In this document: positions 7,088-13,682 of the stretch, piece by piece
How the letters are laid out: each line of letters opens with the position of its first letter
How positions within the stretch are numbered: the first letter of the stretch is position 1
Source: Bacteroidales bacterium
GTDB lineage: Bacteria > Bacteroidota > Bacteroidia > Bacteroidales > Bacteroidaceae
Length of the DNA: 13,682 bases
Reading direction: 5' to 3'
Assembly (NCBI GenBank): GCA_004557185.1
Contig: SFEP01000061.1
Span: forward strand, 1 to 13,682
Position numbers and translations under genes: made by a program
Notes under the pieces: generated by a model
Told to the model about the DNA's origin: nothing
What the model saw: only the letters and a program-made list of their open reading frames with translations
Databases searched by the model: none

Positions 7088-7758
7088 CCCAGTTTGCTGT
7101 CAAGGTCCTTATGCAGGTTGTCGCCTTGGCGCTCCAGATCTTCACGCACGGCTTGCTTCACCATGGCGCGTGCAGTAGCCATATTGTAGGCTATGCGTAC
7201 CAGCACCTCCTTGTTTTTGTTTTTCAGCGTGCGGTACACTTCCACTACGGGGATAACGCGCCCCAGTCTTTGCGAAAAAAGGCTTTTGCTTGCAGCCACG
7301 CTTTTTGTCACTGTGGCTGCCTCTTCGGCCGTAAGTTGGCCGTTGGCCACGGTGCTCTCCACCAGCGTAGTCACCTCAGTCTGTATTTGTCCTGCCAAGT
7401 TCTGTTTGGCCAATTCGAGAGCCTGCATCTTGGCACCGTCGTAGTTTTCACCAATGCTCATGGCCTCAGCCATAATGAATTTGGGATACTGGTCTTCGTC
7501 AAACTGGTACTGCATCAGGTAGGAGCGGTCGAGTTGCCTGTCAAGGGGCAGTGCGCCAGGTGCGGTGAGCCATCCAGCCTTGGTGAGTTTCTTGGCTTCC
7601 TGGCGAGCGGCTTTGGTGGCCTTTTCGTTGAGTTCTGTTTTCGAGGCCTTGCGCAGGGCGGCGCGTTCCTTCTGCGCTTCTTCGAACGACTGTGCCTGTG
7701 TGAGTAGCGGACTCATGGTGCATCCTGCTACGGCTAAGATAAAGAGTAATTTTTTCAT
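7081..7758 (-). CDS. Secreted LPP20-like conserved Bacteroidales protein
   Basis: The protein has 225 residues. The signal peptide is MKKLLFILAVAGCTMSPLLTQAQ. Residues about 24-60 are Ala/Lys/Glu-rich and probably helical (KATKAARQEAKKLTKAGW). They are followed by a conserved PGALPLDRQLDRSYLMQYQ segment. The centre holds GAKMQALELAKQNLAGQIQ, an LPP20-like pattern, and the C-terminal part includes RVIPVVEVYR and VLVRIAYN. The family recurs in Bacteroidales next to DUF4384 proteins (from memory). No enzymatic residues stand out. It is the first gene of an operon with the DUF4384 gene, whose start overlaps this stop. A TACATTTG box lies about 75 bp upstream. Confidence 0.8.
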   Translation of the reverse strand: MKKLLFILAVAGCTMSPLLTQAQSFEEAQKERAALRKASKTELNEKATKAARQEAKKLTKAGWLTAPGALPLDRQLDRSYLMQYQFDEDQYPKFIMAEAMSIGENYDGAKMQALELAKQNLAGQIQTEVTTLVESTVANGQLTAEEAATVTKSVAASKSLFSQRLGRVIPVVEVYRTLKNKNKEVLVRIAYNMATARAMVKQAVREDLERQGDNLHKDLDSKLGW

Positions 7759-7833
7759 AATCTGTGTGATTGGTTTATAGATGTGTGTGCGGTCTTAGCG
7801 CATCGCGCTACTGCATAATGGCTAAATCCCCTG

Positions 7834-7841
7834 CAAATGTA
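7834..7841 (-). promoter_or_regulatory. -7 box (TACATTTG) of the LPP20-like/DUF4384 operon
   Basis: On the minus strand this reads TACATTTG, a match to TAnnTTTG. It would give a leader of about 70 nt before the ATG at 7758. No clear -33 TTTG was seen at the expected distance. Confidence 0.5.
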
Positions 7842-7912
7842 TCATTTTGACGAATTGGAGAGGACATAGAGTCAATAAATATTTGAAATTAGTTCATTAT
7901 TCCATACTTTTA

Positions 7913-7999
7913 AACCTTTTCGTTAAGCCAAATGAGCTCGCCCAAAGCCGAGAGGATTTGAGCGATGCCATGGCGAGAAAAGGTCGGATGAAATCCAAC
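7913..7999. repeat. 87-bp dispersed repeat, copy 1
   Basis: These 87 bp (from AACCTTTTCGTTAAGCC to GGATGAAATCCAAC) are identical to 13295-13381, 5.4 kb away. The element contains GAGCTC and no convincing gene. It lies upstream of the LPP20-like operon, outside its promoter box. Confidence 0.95.
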
Positions 8000-8028
8000 C
8001 TTTTCGTTAAGCCAAATGAGCTCGCCCA
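7997..8028. repeat. Partial third copy of the dispersed repeat (first 32 bp)
   Basis: Directly after copy 1, and sharing its last AAC, the first 32 bp of the element repeat (AACCTTTTCGTTAAGCC through CTCGCCCA). The copy then stops and flows into the AAA-ATPase relic. This looks like a truncated tandem copy cut by recombination. Confidence 0.9.
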
Positions 8029-8035
8029 CTTGGCG

Positions 8036-8206
8036 TCACGTCTTTTCGTAGGCTGCCATGATAAGCTGCCTGAAGCGTTGCGACCAACTCATGGACGGTG
8101 AGGTCACGCCATAAAGTTTTTCATGCTCTGAAAGGAGCACATGCAGCACGTTCTTGAGTTCATCAGTTTTTGCATAGTCGCCGCAACCGAAGGAATTTCA
8201 TAAGCA
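8036..8206 (-). pseudogene. Relic of a DUF1703-type AAA-ATPase gene
   Basis: This stretch is homologous to part of the gene at the left edge. On the minus strand it reads FGCGDYAKTDELKNVLHVLL, then SEHEKLYGVTSPSMSWSQRF and RQLIMAAYEKT, and then a stop. The full gene has the same block at about 1030-1180 with scattered differences. Just upstream, GGAATTTCATAAGC (8192-8205) copies the start-codon region of the full gene (1426-1438), joined straight to this internal block. About 75 codons that separate them in the intact gene are missing. It is an internally deleted paralogue squeezed between the dispersed repeat and the end of hppA. Confidence 0.85.
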
Positions 8207-8214
8207 GATGCACG

Positions 8215-10413
8215 TCACACAAGACTCCAGGTGACGGTCAGTCCAGCCATGACGATGCTCACCATGCTCATGAGTTTGATGAGGATGTTGAGGCTCGGGC
8301 CTGAGGTGTCCTTGAAGGGGTCGCCCACGGTGTCGCCCACTACGGTGGCCTTGTGCACGTCGGAACCCTTGCCGCCGAAGTGGCCTTCTTCTACGTATTT
8401 CTTGGCGTTGTCCCACGCTCCGCCGGCGTTGGCCATAAACACGGCCAGCACGAAGCCGGCACTCAATCCGCCGATGAGCAGACCCAGTACGCCGCTCACG
8501 CCGAACACCAGACCTACGCCAATGGGCACGATGATGGCAAGCAGCGAGGGCCACACCATTTCGTGCTGGGCAGCGCGGGTGCTTATCATCACGCAGCGGC
8601 CGTAGTCGGGCTCGGCCGTGCCGCTGAGTATGCCTTTGATTTCGCGGAACTGGCGGCGCACCTCGTCCACCATTTTGCCTGCCGCACGGCCCACAGCGTT
8701 CATGGTGAGACCGCAGAAGAGGAAGGCCATCATGGCGCCGAGGAACATGCCTGAGAGCACCTTGGGGTTGATGAGCGTCACGTCGTAGTAGGCCATGAAG
8801 TCCTGCATGGTGGCCTGCGACACCGCTACGCTGCGGCCGCCCACATCGAGCGTGTGCTGGCCGATGCGCTCCAAACCGATGCGTACCTCCTCCACATACG
8901 AGGCCAGCAGGGCCAGACCCGTGAGGGCGGCCGACCCTATGGCAAAGCCCTTGCCCGTGGCGGCGGTGGTGTTGCCCAGCGAGTCGAGGGCATCGGTGCG
9001 GTGGCGCACTTCCTCGCCCAAGCCCGACATTTCAGCGTTGCCGCCTGCGTTGTCGGCTATGGGTCCGTAGGCATCGGTGGCCAGGGTGATGCCCAGCGTG
9101 GAGAGCATGCCCACGGCGGCCATGCCTATGCCGTAAAGGCCCATGGAGACGTTAGCCAGTTCGCCGCTGGTGGCTATCAAATAGGAGGCAATGATGCCGC
9201 CCACCACGGCCACTACGGGCACAGCGGTGGAGAGCATGCCCAAGCCCAGACCCGAGATGATGACGGTGGCCGCACCCGTCTGGCCGCTTTCTGACACACG
9301 GCGGGTGGGAGCATACGACTGCGAGGTATAGTATTCCGTGGCCTGGCCTATTATCGTGCCCACGGCCAATCCTACAACTACCGTCAGGCCCATTTGCCAC
9401 CACTTGTCGAGGCCCAGCAGCCACAGCACGCCGAATGCGCCGGCCACGATGAGCAGGCTGCTGAGCATGGTGCCCGACGAGAGTGCACGCAGCAGACGCC
9501 GCATGTCGGCCCTTTCGTCGGTGCGTACGGCAAAGATGCCCACCAGCGAGAGCACAATTCCCACGGCGGCCACCAGCATCGGAGCCATCACGGCACGCAA
9601 CTGCATGTCGGCGTCGCCAGCCAGCATATAGGCGGCAGCACCCAGCGAGGCGGTGGCCAGAATAGAGCCGCAGTACGACTCGTAGAGGTCGGCGCCCATG
9701 CCGGCCACGTCGCCCACGTTGTCGCCCACGTTGTCGGCAATGGTGGCGGGATTGCGGGGGTCGTCTTCGGGAATGTCAGCCTCCACCTTTCCCACCAGGT
9801 CAGCGCCCACGTCGGCCGCTTTGGTGTAGATGCCGCCGCCCACTCGGGCAAAGAGGGCCTGCGTGCTGGCTCCCATGCCGAACGTCAGCATGGTGGTGGT
9901 GATGACGCACAACTTGGCACCGGGCAGGCTGCCCTCGGGCGTCACAGCATGCAGCAACAGGTACCAGAAGGAGATGTCGAGCAAACCCAGACCTACCACC
10001 ACGAGGCCCATCACCGCGCCGCTGCGAAAGGCTATGCGCAAACCGCCGTTGAGCGATGTGCGGGCTGCCTGTGCCGTACGGGCCGAGGCCGCCGTGGCTG
10101 TCTTCATACCCAGAAAACCGGCCAATCCTGAAAAAAAACCGCCTGTGAGAAAGGCCACCGGCACCCAAGCGTTCTGCACATGGAAACCGTAGGCCATGAT
10201 GCCGAAGATGACGGCCAGTGCCATAAACACAAGGCTCACCACCTTGTATTGCTGCTTGAGATAGGACATGGCGCCCTTACGTACAGCAGCCGCTATGTGC
10301 TGCATGCGTTCGGTGCCCTCCGACTGCCGCTTCATGGAGCGGTAAAAGTGCCAGGCAAAGAGCAGCGCCAGTACTGACGCCGCCGGCACGAGCCAAAAGA
10401 GTTGTATAACCAT
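8215..10413 (-). CDS. hppA: Membrane-bound ion-pumping pyrophosphatase, K+-dependent type
   Basis: The protein has 732 residues and about 16 predicted membrane segments. It couples PPi hydrolysis to Na+ and/or H+ export across the inner membrane. The substrate-binding region DVGADLVGKVEADIPEDDPR (201-220) is intact, followed by NPATIADNVGDNVGD. The second acidic motif is DAYGPIADNAGGNAEM near 448-462 and the third is GDTVGDPFKDTSGPSLN near the C-terminus. In GNTTAATGKG (480-489), Ala484 and Gly487 replace the Lys and Thr of K+-independent enzymes, so K+ activation is expected. Glu245 in ADLYESYCGS is the membrane glutamate typical of Na+-transporting members, and enzymes of Bacteroides relatives pump both Na+ and H+. 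Ion specificity here is inferred, not shown. The start at 10413 gives the usual hydrophobic N-terminus. It is probably transcribed separately from lgt, given the terminator at 10595-10649. Confidence 0.96.
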   Translation of the reverse strand: MVIQLFWLVPAASVLALLFAWHFYRSMKRQSEGTERMQHIAAAVRKGAMSYLKQQYKVVSLVFMALAVIFGIMAYGFHVQNAWVPVAFLTGGFFSGLAGFLGMKTATAASARTAQAARTSLNGGLRIAFRSGAVMGLVVVGLGLLDISFWYLLLHAVTPEGSLPGAKLCVITTTMLTFGMGASTQALFARVGGGIYTKAADVGADLVGKVEADIPEDDPRNPATIADNVGDNVGDVAGMGADLYESYCGSILATASLGAAAYMLAGDADMQLRAVMAPMLVAAVGIVLSLVGIFAVRTDERADMRRLLRALSSGTMLSSLLIVAGAFGVLWLLGLDKWWQMGLTVVVGLAVGTIIGQATEYYTSQSYAPTRRVSESGQTGAATVIISGLGLGMLSTAVPVVAVVGGIIASYLIATSGELANVSMGLYGIGMAAVGMLSTLGITLATDAYGPIADNAGGNAEMSGLGEEVRHRTDALDSLGNTTAATGKGFAIGSAALTGLALLASYVEEVRIGLERIGQHTLDVGGRSVAVSQATMQDFMAYYDVTLINPKVLSGMFLGAMMAFLFCGLTMNAVGRAAGKMVDEVRRQFREIKGILSGTAEPDYGRCVMISTRAAQHEMVWPSLLAIIVPIGVGLVFGVSGVLGLLIGGLSAGFVLAVFMANAGGAWDNAKKYVEEGHFGGKGSDVHKATVVGDTVGDPFKDTSGPSLNILIKLMSMVSIVMAGLTVTWSLV

Positions 10414-10594
10414 AATTGATTGTATAAGATATAAGGTTCTTTGTGGAAAATGCGCCTTGCTGCCCGCCCGCCTCGAGGGCTGCGTGGCAAAGGCAGGTGC
10501 AAGTTAGGCACAAATCCGTTTTCCTGCAAACAATAGCCGCAAAAATCCCCATTTTCTTCACCTTCAAACGCCTGCATAGCCTCTACATAAACAG

Positions 10595-10649
10595 GCATGA
10601 AACCCGGACGCCGTGCACGCTTTGTCAGCACGGCATCCGGGTTTCATGC
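10595..10649 (-). terminator. Strong hairpin terminator after lgt
   Basis: A 22-bp stem (10595-10616 with 10628-10649) has a single mismatch and an 11-nt loop. It lies 27 bp beyond the lgt stop. On the minus strand it is followed by TGTTTATG, a modest T stretch. It could act in either direction, but its position fits termination of the ychF-lgt transcript. Confidence 0.8.
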
Positions 10650-10675
10650 GTTACGGATGCAATGGGGCGGAAGCC

Positions 10676-11497
10676 TCAGATGCGGGCCTTGCGGCGACAC
10701 ATGCAGTAGAGGCCGAGGACGATGAAGGGCACACTCAGCAGCTGGCCTTGGTCGAGCCCCGTGGCGGAGCGCAGGGCGATTTCCCAGGGCTCCTGCACCT
10801 CCTTCACAAACTCCACGAAGAAGCGGAACACAAAGATGCCCGTCAGGCAGAAGCCGAAGAAGAAGCCTGTGCCCACACGGCGCTCGTAACGGCGATACAG
10901 CCACAGGCCCACCACGAAGAGCACGGCGTAGGCCACCGCCTCATACAGTTGGCCGGGATGGCGCGGCAGCGTGTCGCCGTTGTGCATAAAGACAAAGCCA
11001 TAGTCGCTGCCCGTGTATTTTCCTACTATCTCTGAGTTCATCAGGTTGCCTATACGTATGCAGCAGGCCGCTATGGGTGTGGCCACCGCTATGTTGTCGA
11101 GCACTTGCAGCAAGGGCACTTTCACCTTACGCACATAGAGCCACAGGGCCAGCATCAGGCCGAGCGTGCCGCCGTGCGAGGCCAGACCCGCATAGCCCGT
11201 CAGGTGCCACTCGCCGTCGGCCAGGCGCCGTATGGGCAAGAGCATCTCCACGGGGTGCGACAGAAAGTAGCCTGGTTCGTAAAGCAGGCAGTGCCCCAGC
11301 CGTGCGCCTACCAGTATGCCGAAGAAGCAGTACAGAAAGAGCGGCTCGAAGGTTTCATACTTCAACTGCTGGCGCCTGTACAGCCGCTGCGTCACAACGT
11401 AAGCCAACGCCAAGCCTATCACCCAGCACAGCCCATACCAGCGCACCTCGAAGGGGCCGAGGCTGAAGGCGTAGAGTGAGGGATTCCAGTAGACCAT
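10676..11497 (-). CDS. lgt: Prolipoprotein diacylglyceryl transferase
   Basis: The protein has 273 residues and about seven membrane segments. Lgt moves diacylglycerol from phosphatidylglycerol onto the lipobox cysteine of prolipoproteins in the inner membrane, so it would act on the TRL-like lipoprotein in this window. Conserved parts seen are RWYGLCWVIG near the N-terminus, GARLGHCLLYEP, the catalytic-loop histidine in GLASHGGTLG, the signature RIGNLMNSEIVG, RHPGQLYEA and FRFFVEFVKE with the essential Arg. It ends with DQGQLLSVPF, as in the family. It starts 19 bp after the ychF stop, so the two are probably co-transcribed. Confidence 0.95.
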   Translation of the reverse strand: MVYWNPSLYAFSLGPFEVRWYGLCWVIGLALAYVVTQRLYRRQQLKYETFEPLFLYCFFGILVGARLGHCLLYEPGYFLSHPVEMLLPIRRLADGEWHLTGYAGLASHGGTLGLMLALWLYVRKVKVPLLQVLDNIAVATPIAACCIRIGNLMNSEIVGKYTGSDYGFVFMHNGDTLPRHPGQLYEAVAYAVLFVVGLWLYRRYERRVGTGFFFGFCLTGIFVFRFFVEFVKEVQEPWEIALRSATGLDQGQLLSVPFIVLGLYCMCRRKARI

Positions 11498-11516
11498 TTT
11501 GTTTCAATCCTCTGGG

Positions 11517-12620
11517 TTAGACGTTAAAGCGGAAGTGCATGATGTCGCCGTCCTGCACCACATATTCCTTACCCTCCACGTGCAGCAGTCCGGCGTCGCG
11601 CACGGCGGCTTCCGAACCGAGTCGCACGTAGTCGTCATACTTGATAACTTCGGCGCGGATAAAGCCTTTTTCAAAGTCGGTGTGTATCACGCCGGCGCAC
11701 TGCGGTGCTTTCCATCCGCGGCGGTAGGTCCAGGCCTTCACCTCCATTTCGCCTGCTGTGATGAAGGTTTCGAGTTCCAGCATCTTGTAGGCTGCTTTTA
11801 TCAGGCGGTTGCATCCGCTCTCCTCCAAGCCCACGTCTTGCAGAAACATCTGTCGTTCTTCATACGTTTCGAGTTCGGCAATGTCGGCCTCCGTCTGTGC
11901 AGCCAGCACGAGCACCTCAGCGTTTTCCTCGCTCACGGCCTCGCGCACCTTCTCCACGTAATGGTTGCCGGTGGCCGCCGAAGCCTCGTCTACGTTGCAC
12001 ACGTAGAGCACGGGTTTGGCGGTGAGCAGAAAGAGGCCCTTGGCAGCCTTCTGTTCTTCCTTCGACTCAAACTGCACGCTGCGTGCACTCTTGCCCTGCA
12101 GCAGGGCTTCGCGGTAGGCCAGCAGCACGTCATACTCCACGCGGGCGTTCTTGTCGCCGCCCACCTGGGCTATTTTCTCCACGCGCTTAATGCGGTTCTC
12201 CACCGTTTCCAGGTCTTTCAGTTGCAGTTCGGTGTCAATGATTTCCTTGTCGCGCACAGGGTCCACGCTGCCGTCCACATGCACCACGTTGCCGTCGTCG
12301 AAGCAGCGCAGCACGTGTATGATAGCGTCCGTTTCGCGTATGTTGCCCAGAAACTGGTTACCCAGGCCCTCGCCTTTCGAGGCACCTTTCACCAAGCCGG
12401 CTATGTCCACTATTTCCACCGTGGTGGGCACGATGCGTCCGGGGTGTACCAGTTCGGCCAGCACGTTGAGCCGTTCGTCGGGCACGGTGATGACGCCCAC
12501 ATTGGGCTCGATGGTGCAAAAGGGGAAGTTGGCCGACTGTGCCTTGGCATTACTCAGGCAGTTGAAGAGGGTAGATTTGCCCACGTTAGGCAAACCCACA
12601 ATGCCACATTGTAAACTCAT
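11517..12620 (-). CDS. ychF: Redox-regulated ATPase/GTPase YchF (OLA1 family)
   Basis: The protein has 367 residues, the usual YchF length. The ATG at 12620 (MSLQCGIVGLPN) is the family start; the open frame runs further upstream to 12686 but that part is not conserved-looking. The Walker A loop is GLPNVGKST (9-17). The DIAGLVKGASKGEGLGNQFL motif (G3) follows the FPFCTIEPNVGVI segment. NVDEAS occupies the G4 position and departs from NKxD, as expected for the ATP preference of YchF. The C-terminal TGS-like domain ends in HTDFEKGFIRAEVIKYDDYV and the final DIMHFRFNV. YchF binds ribosomes and affects stress responses. It leads an operon with lgt. Confidence 0.97.
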   Translation of the reverse strand: MSLQCGIVGLPNVGKSTLFNCLSNAKAQSANFPFCTIEPNVGVITVPDERLNVLAELVHPGRIVPTTVEIVDIAGLVKGASKGEGLGNQFLGNIRETDAIIHVLRCFDDGNVVHVDGSVDPVRDKEIIDTELQLKDLETVENRIKRVEKIAQVGGDKNARVEYDVLLAYREALLQGKSARSVQFESKEEQKAAKGLFLLTAKPVLYVCNVDEASAATGNHYVEKVREAVSEENAEVLVLAAQTEADIAELETYEERQMFLQDVGLEESGCNRLIKAAYKMLELETFITAGEMEVKAWTYRRGWKAPQCAGVIHTDFEKGFIRAEVIKYDDYVRLGSEAAVRDAGLLHVEGKEYVVQDGDIMHFRFNV

Positions 12621-12729
12621 ATTCTTATTCGGTATGCTAAAGGGTGGGGCTTTGCAGAAATTCATCCGCGTACTTCTTACATGCATGCTTTACATGCTCA
12701 CGGAGGCCGCACCACCCTGGTTCTGGCTG

Positions 12730-12737
12730 CAAAGTTA
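12730..12737 (-). promoter_or_regulatory. -7 box (TAACTTTG) of the ychF-lgt operon
   Basis: On the minus strand this reads TAACTTTG, a match to TAnnTTTG. It would give a leader of about 100 nt before the ychF ATG at 12620. No clear -33 box was seen. Confidence 0.5.
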
Positions 12738-12821
12738 GCAATAATTGTCGGCTATACGCCTCCCTCGGAGCTCCTTACGCATTTCCAGCCGTGGTGTGCG
12801 CATCGGCTGCAGCGCTGCGGT

Positions 12822-13273
12822 TGTGGAAAAACAGGTGGAAAAGCCGTGGAAAACCGGTGGAGAGCGTGGTGAATAAGTAGGGGTGAAAATGGGGCTTCCG
12901 CCGGCCTGAGTTTTCCACCTCTCCACCTGGTTTTCCCACCTTAGTTCACAGCCCCTTCCACCATTCGCCCGCCTTTTTCACCGCAAAACTTTTACACACC
13001 CCACCGCCGCACGGCCTTTTGTGGATAAAGTGCCGCCATCCCGCCTTACCTCTGCTGTGTTACAAAACCTTAGCCCCCTGAAATGCCGTGCATAACCTTG
13101 TGCACAACCTTCGCCTCTCAGGTGCATAACTCCGTAAGCAAGTTTTCGCCCACTTTTTTATTCACGCTTTCCACACCCTATTATCATCATCATAAGTATT
13201 CTCTTCGGGTTAGAACAATCATTTTTTCCAGAAAAAAGAAGAATATATAGAATAATAAGGGGGAAGTGGAAAA
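12822..13273. other. Candidate replication origin (DnaA-box cluster plus AT-rich tract)
   Basis: There is no gene between 12621 and 13294. This stretch carries one perfect DnaA box, TGTGGATAA (13020-13028). Near-matches on the same strand are TGTGGAAAA (12822), GGTGGAAAA (12834), CGTGGAAAA (12845), CGTGCATAA (13087), TGTGCACAA (13099), GGTGCATAA (13121) and AGTGGAAAA (13265). On the opposite strand are TTTTCCACC (12911) and TTATTCACG (13158). An AT-rich stretch (about 13221-13258) next to the boxes could be the unwinding element. All genes in the window are transcribed away from it. There is no dnaA nearby, as is common in Bacteroidetes. A plain GTGGAAAA-rich intergenic region is the alternative. 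Confidence 0.5.
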
Positions 13274-13294
13274 ACGGGGGAATGTGGGGAAAAC

Positions 13295-13381
13295 AACCTT
13301 TTCGTTAAGCCAAATGAGCTCGCCCAAAGCCGAGAGGATTTGAGCGATGCCATGGCGAGAAAAGGTCGGATGAAATCCAAC
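13295..13381. repeat. 87-bp dispersed repeat, copy 2
   Basis: This copy is identical to 7913-7999 over all 87 bp. It directly follows the origin candidate and then runs into a different tail (TATTGGTGTCCGGTAAAC) from that of copy 1. Confidence 0.95.
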
Positions 13382-13533
13382 TATTGGTGTCCGGTAAACT
13401 TGTATGGGCGCCCCTATAAAAGACGGGTGCTCGGTAAACGCATTGAAGGCGTTGCCTCCGAACGGGATGCCGTGGAAGAAAAATCCCCCGCCGTGGAAGA
13501 AAGTTCCCACGGCGGCCTGTTTCTACGGCGCTT
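13382..13533. other. Tail of the repeat region, weak open frame, no supported gene
   Basis: A 73-codon open frame (13340-13561, plus strand) crosses the repeat and this tail, and another runs on the minus strand (13190-13510). Neither shows a recognisable domain, and both owe part of their length to the 87-bp repeat. GCCGTGGAAGAAA occurs twice. Confidence 0.5.
13488..13515. repeat. Small perfect hairpin in the repeat region
   Basis: CCGCCGTGG (13488-13496) is inverted as CCACGGCGG (13507-13515) around a 10-nt loop. It might be part of a repeat unit; no nearby gene makes it a clear terminator. Confidence 0.6.
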
Positions 13534-13667
13534 CACCCCGCCGAAAATAGATGCTACGTAAAAAAATTTACGAACGACGTGATTTTTTTTACGTACTACG
13601 TGAGTTTTTTTACGTAGCATCTCCTTTTTCCCATCCCCCACCCCGCCGAAAATAGATGCTACGTAAA
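13534..13667. repeat. Palindromic TACGT-rich array with flanking 29-bp direct repeats
   Basis: A 29-bp sequence (starting CACCCCGCCGAAAATAGATG) occurs at 13534-13562 and 13639-13667. Between them, AGATGCTACGTAAAAAAA (13549-13566) is perfectly inverted as TTTTTTTACGTAGCATCT (13605-13622). The interval holds two imperfect units, TTTACGAACGACGTGA and TTTACGTACTACGTGA. No coding is supported. Confidence 0.9.
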
Positions 13668-13682
13668 TTCTTCAATCAACCA

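Noticed and set aside
7847..8101. Plus-strand 84-codon frame over the dispersed repeats
   Set aside because: Its translation is the repeat read twice plus antisense of the AAA-ATPase relic, so it is unlikely to be a gene.
11499..12614. Plus-strand open frame of 371 codons opposite ychF
   Set aside because: The minus strand encodes a full YchF with all motifs. The plus-strand translation is His/Val/Ala-rich and lacks any domain.
12822..13129. CRISPR-like impression from repeated GTGGAAAA and GTGCATAA motifs
   Set aside because: The motifs are short, unevenly spaced and on both strands, with no constant repeat-spacer structure. DnaA-box-like clustering explains them better.
13190..13510. Minus-strand 106-codon frame over repeat copy 2
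   Set aside because: It has a Phe/His/Gly-rich translation without a known domain, and half of it comes from the repeat. It might be an annotated hypothetical protein in databases, but nothing here supports expression.
13340..13561. Plus-strand 73-codon frame in the repeat region
   Set aside because: It crosses from the repeat into the palindromic array and stops inside it. No start signal or domain was seen.

Overview
This window looks like chromosomal DNA from a Bacteroidales bacterium, most likely of the Prevotella/Alloprevotella group. The evidence is the protein families (a DUF1703-type AAA-ATPase, TRL-like lipoprotein, BspA-type leucine-rich repeat, secreted caspase and transglutaminase proteins), promoter-like TAnnTTTG boxes, and the absence of strong Shine-Dalgarno sites. 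The genus is an inference. Every convincing gene lies on the minus strand, so transcription runs from the right end of the window to the left.

Layout, from right to left along transcription. Positions 13295-13682 are a mosaic of repeats: an 87-bp element that recurs perfectly at 7913-7999, a small hairpin, and a palindromic TACGT-rich array. Positions about 12822-13273 hold no gene but carry a cluster of DnaA-box-like 9-mers next to an AT-rich stretch. This is a candidate replication origin, and all genes point away from it. Next come ychF and lgt (an operon, 19 bp apart), a strong hairpin terminator, and hppA, a K+-dependent-type membrane pyrophosphatase. Positions 7759-8214 hold a second copy of the 87-bp repeat and a relic of a DUF1703 AAA-ATPase gene, homologous to part of the gene at the left edge.

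From 7758 down to 1564 there is a run of exported-protein genes: an LPP20-like protein and a DUF4384 protein (one operon), a small XRE-type DNA-binding protein, a TRL-like lipoprotein, an intact secreted caspase-fold peptidase (His235/Cys285), a decayed caspase-like gene with a BspA-type repeat and several frameshifts, and a secreted transglutaminase-like protein (Cys414/His441/Asp468). Together these suggest a cell-envelope module built on cysteine-peptidase folds. Its function is not known, and the grouping is an inference from adjacency and shared export signals.

The left edge holds most of an AAA-ATPase/PD-(D/E)XK (DUF1703) gene, which runs out of the window and carries an in-frame 33-bp tandem duplication. 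No rRNA, tRNA, CRISPR array or intact insertion sequence was seen.
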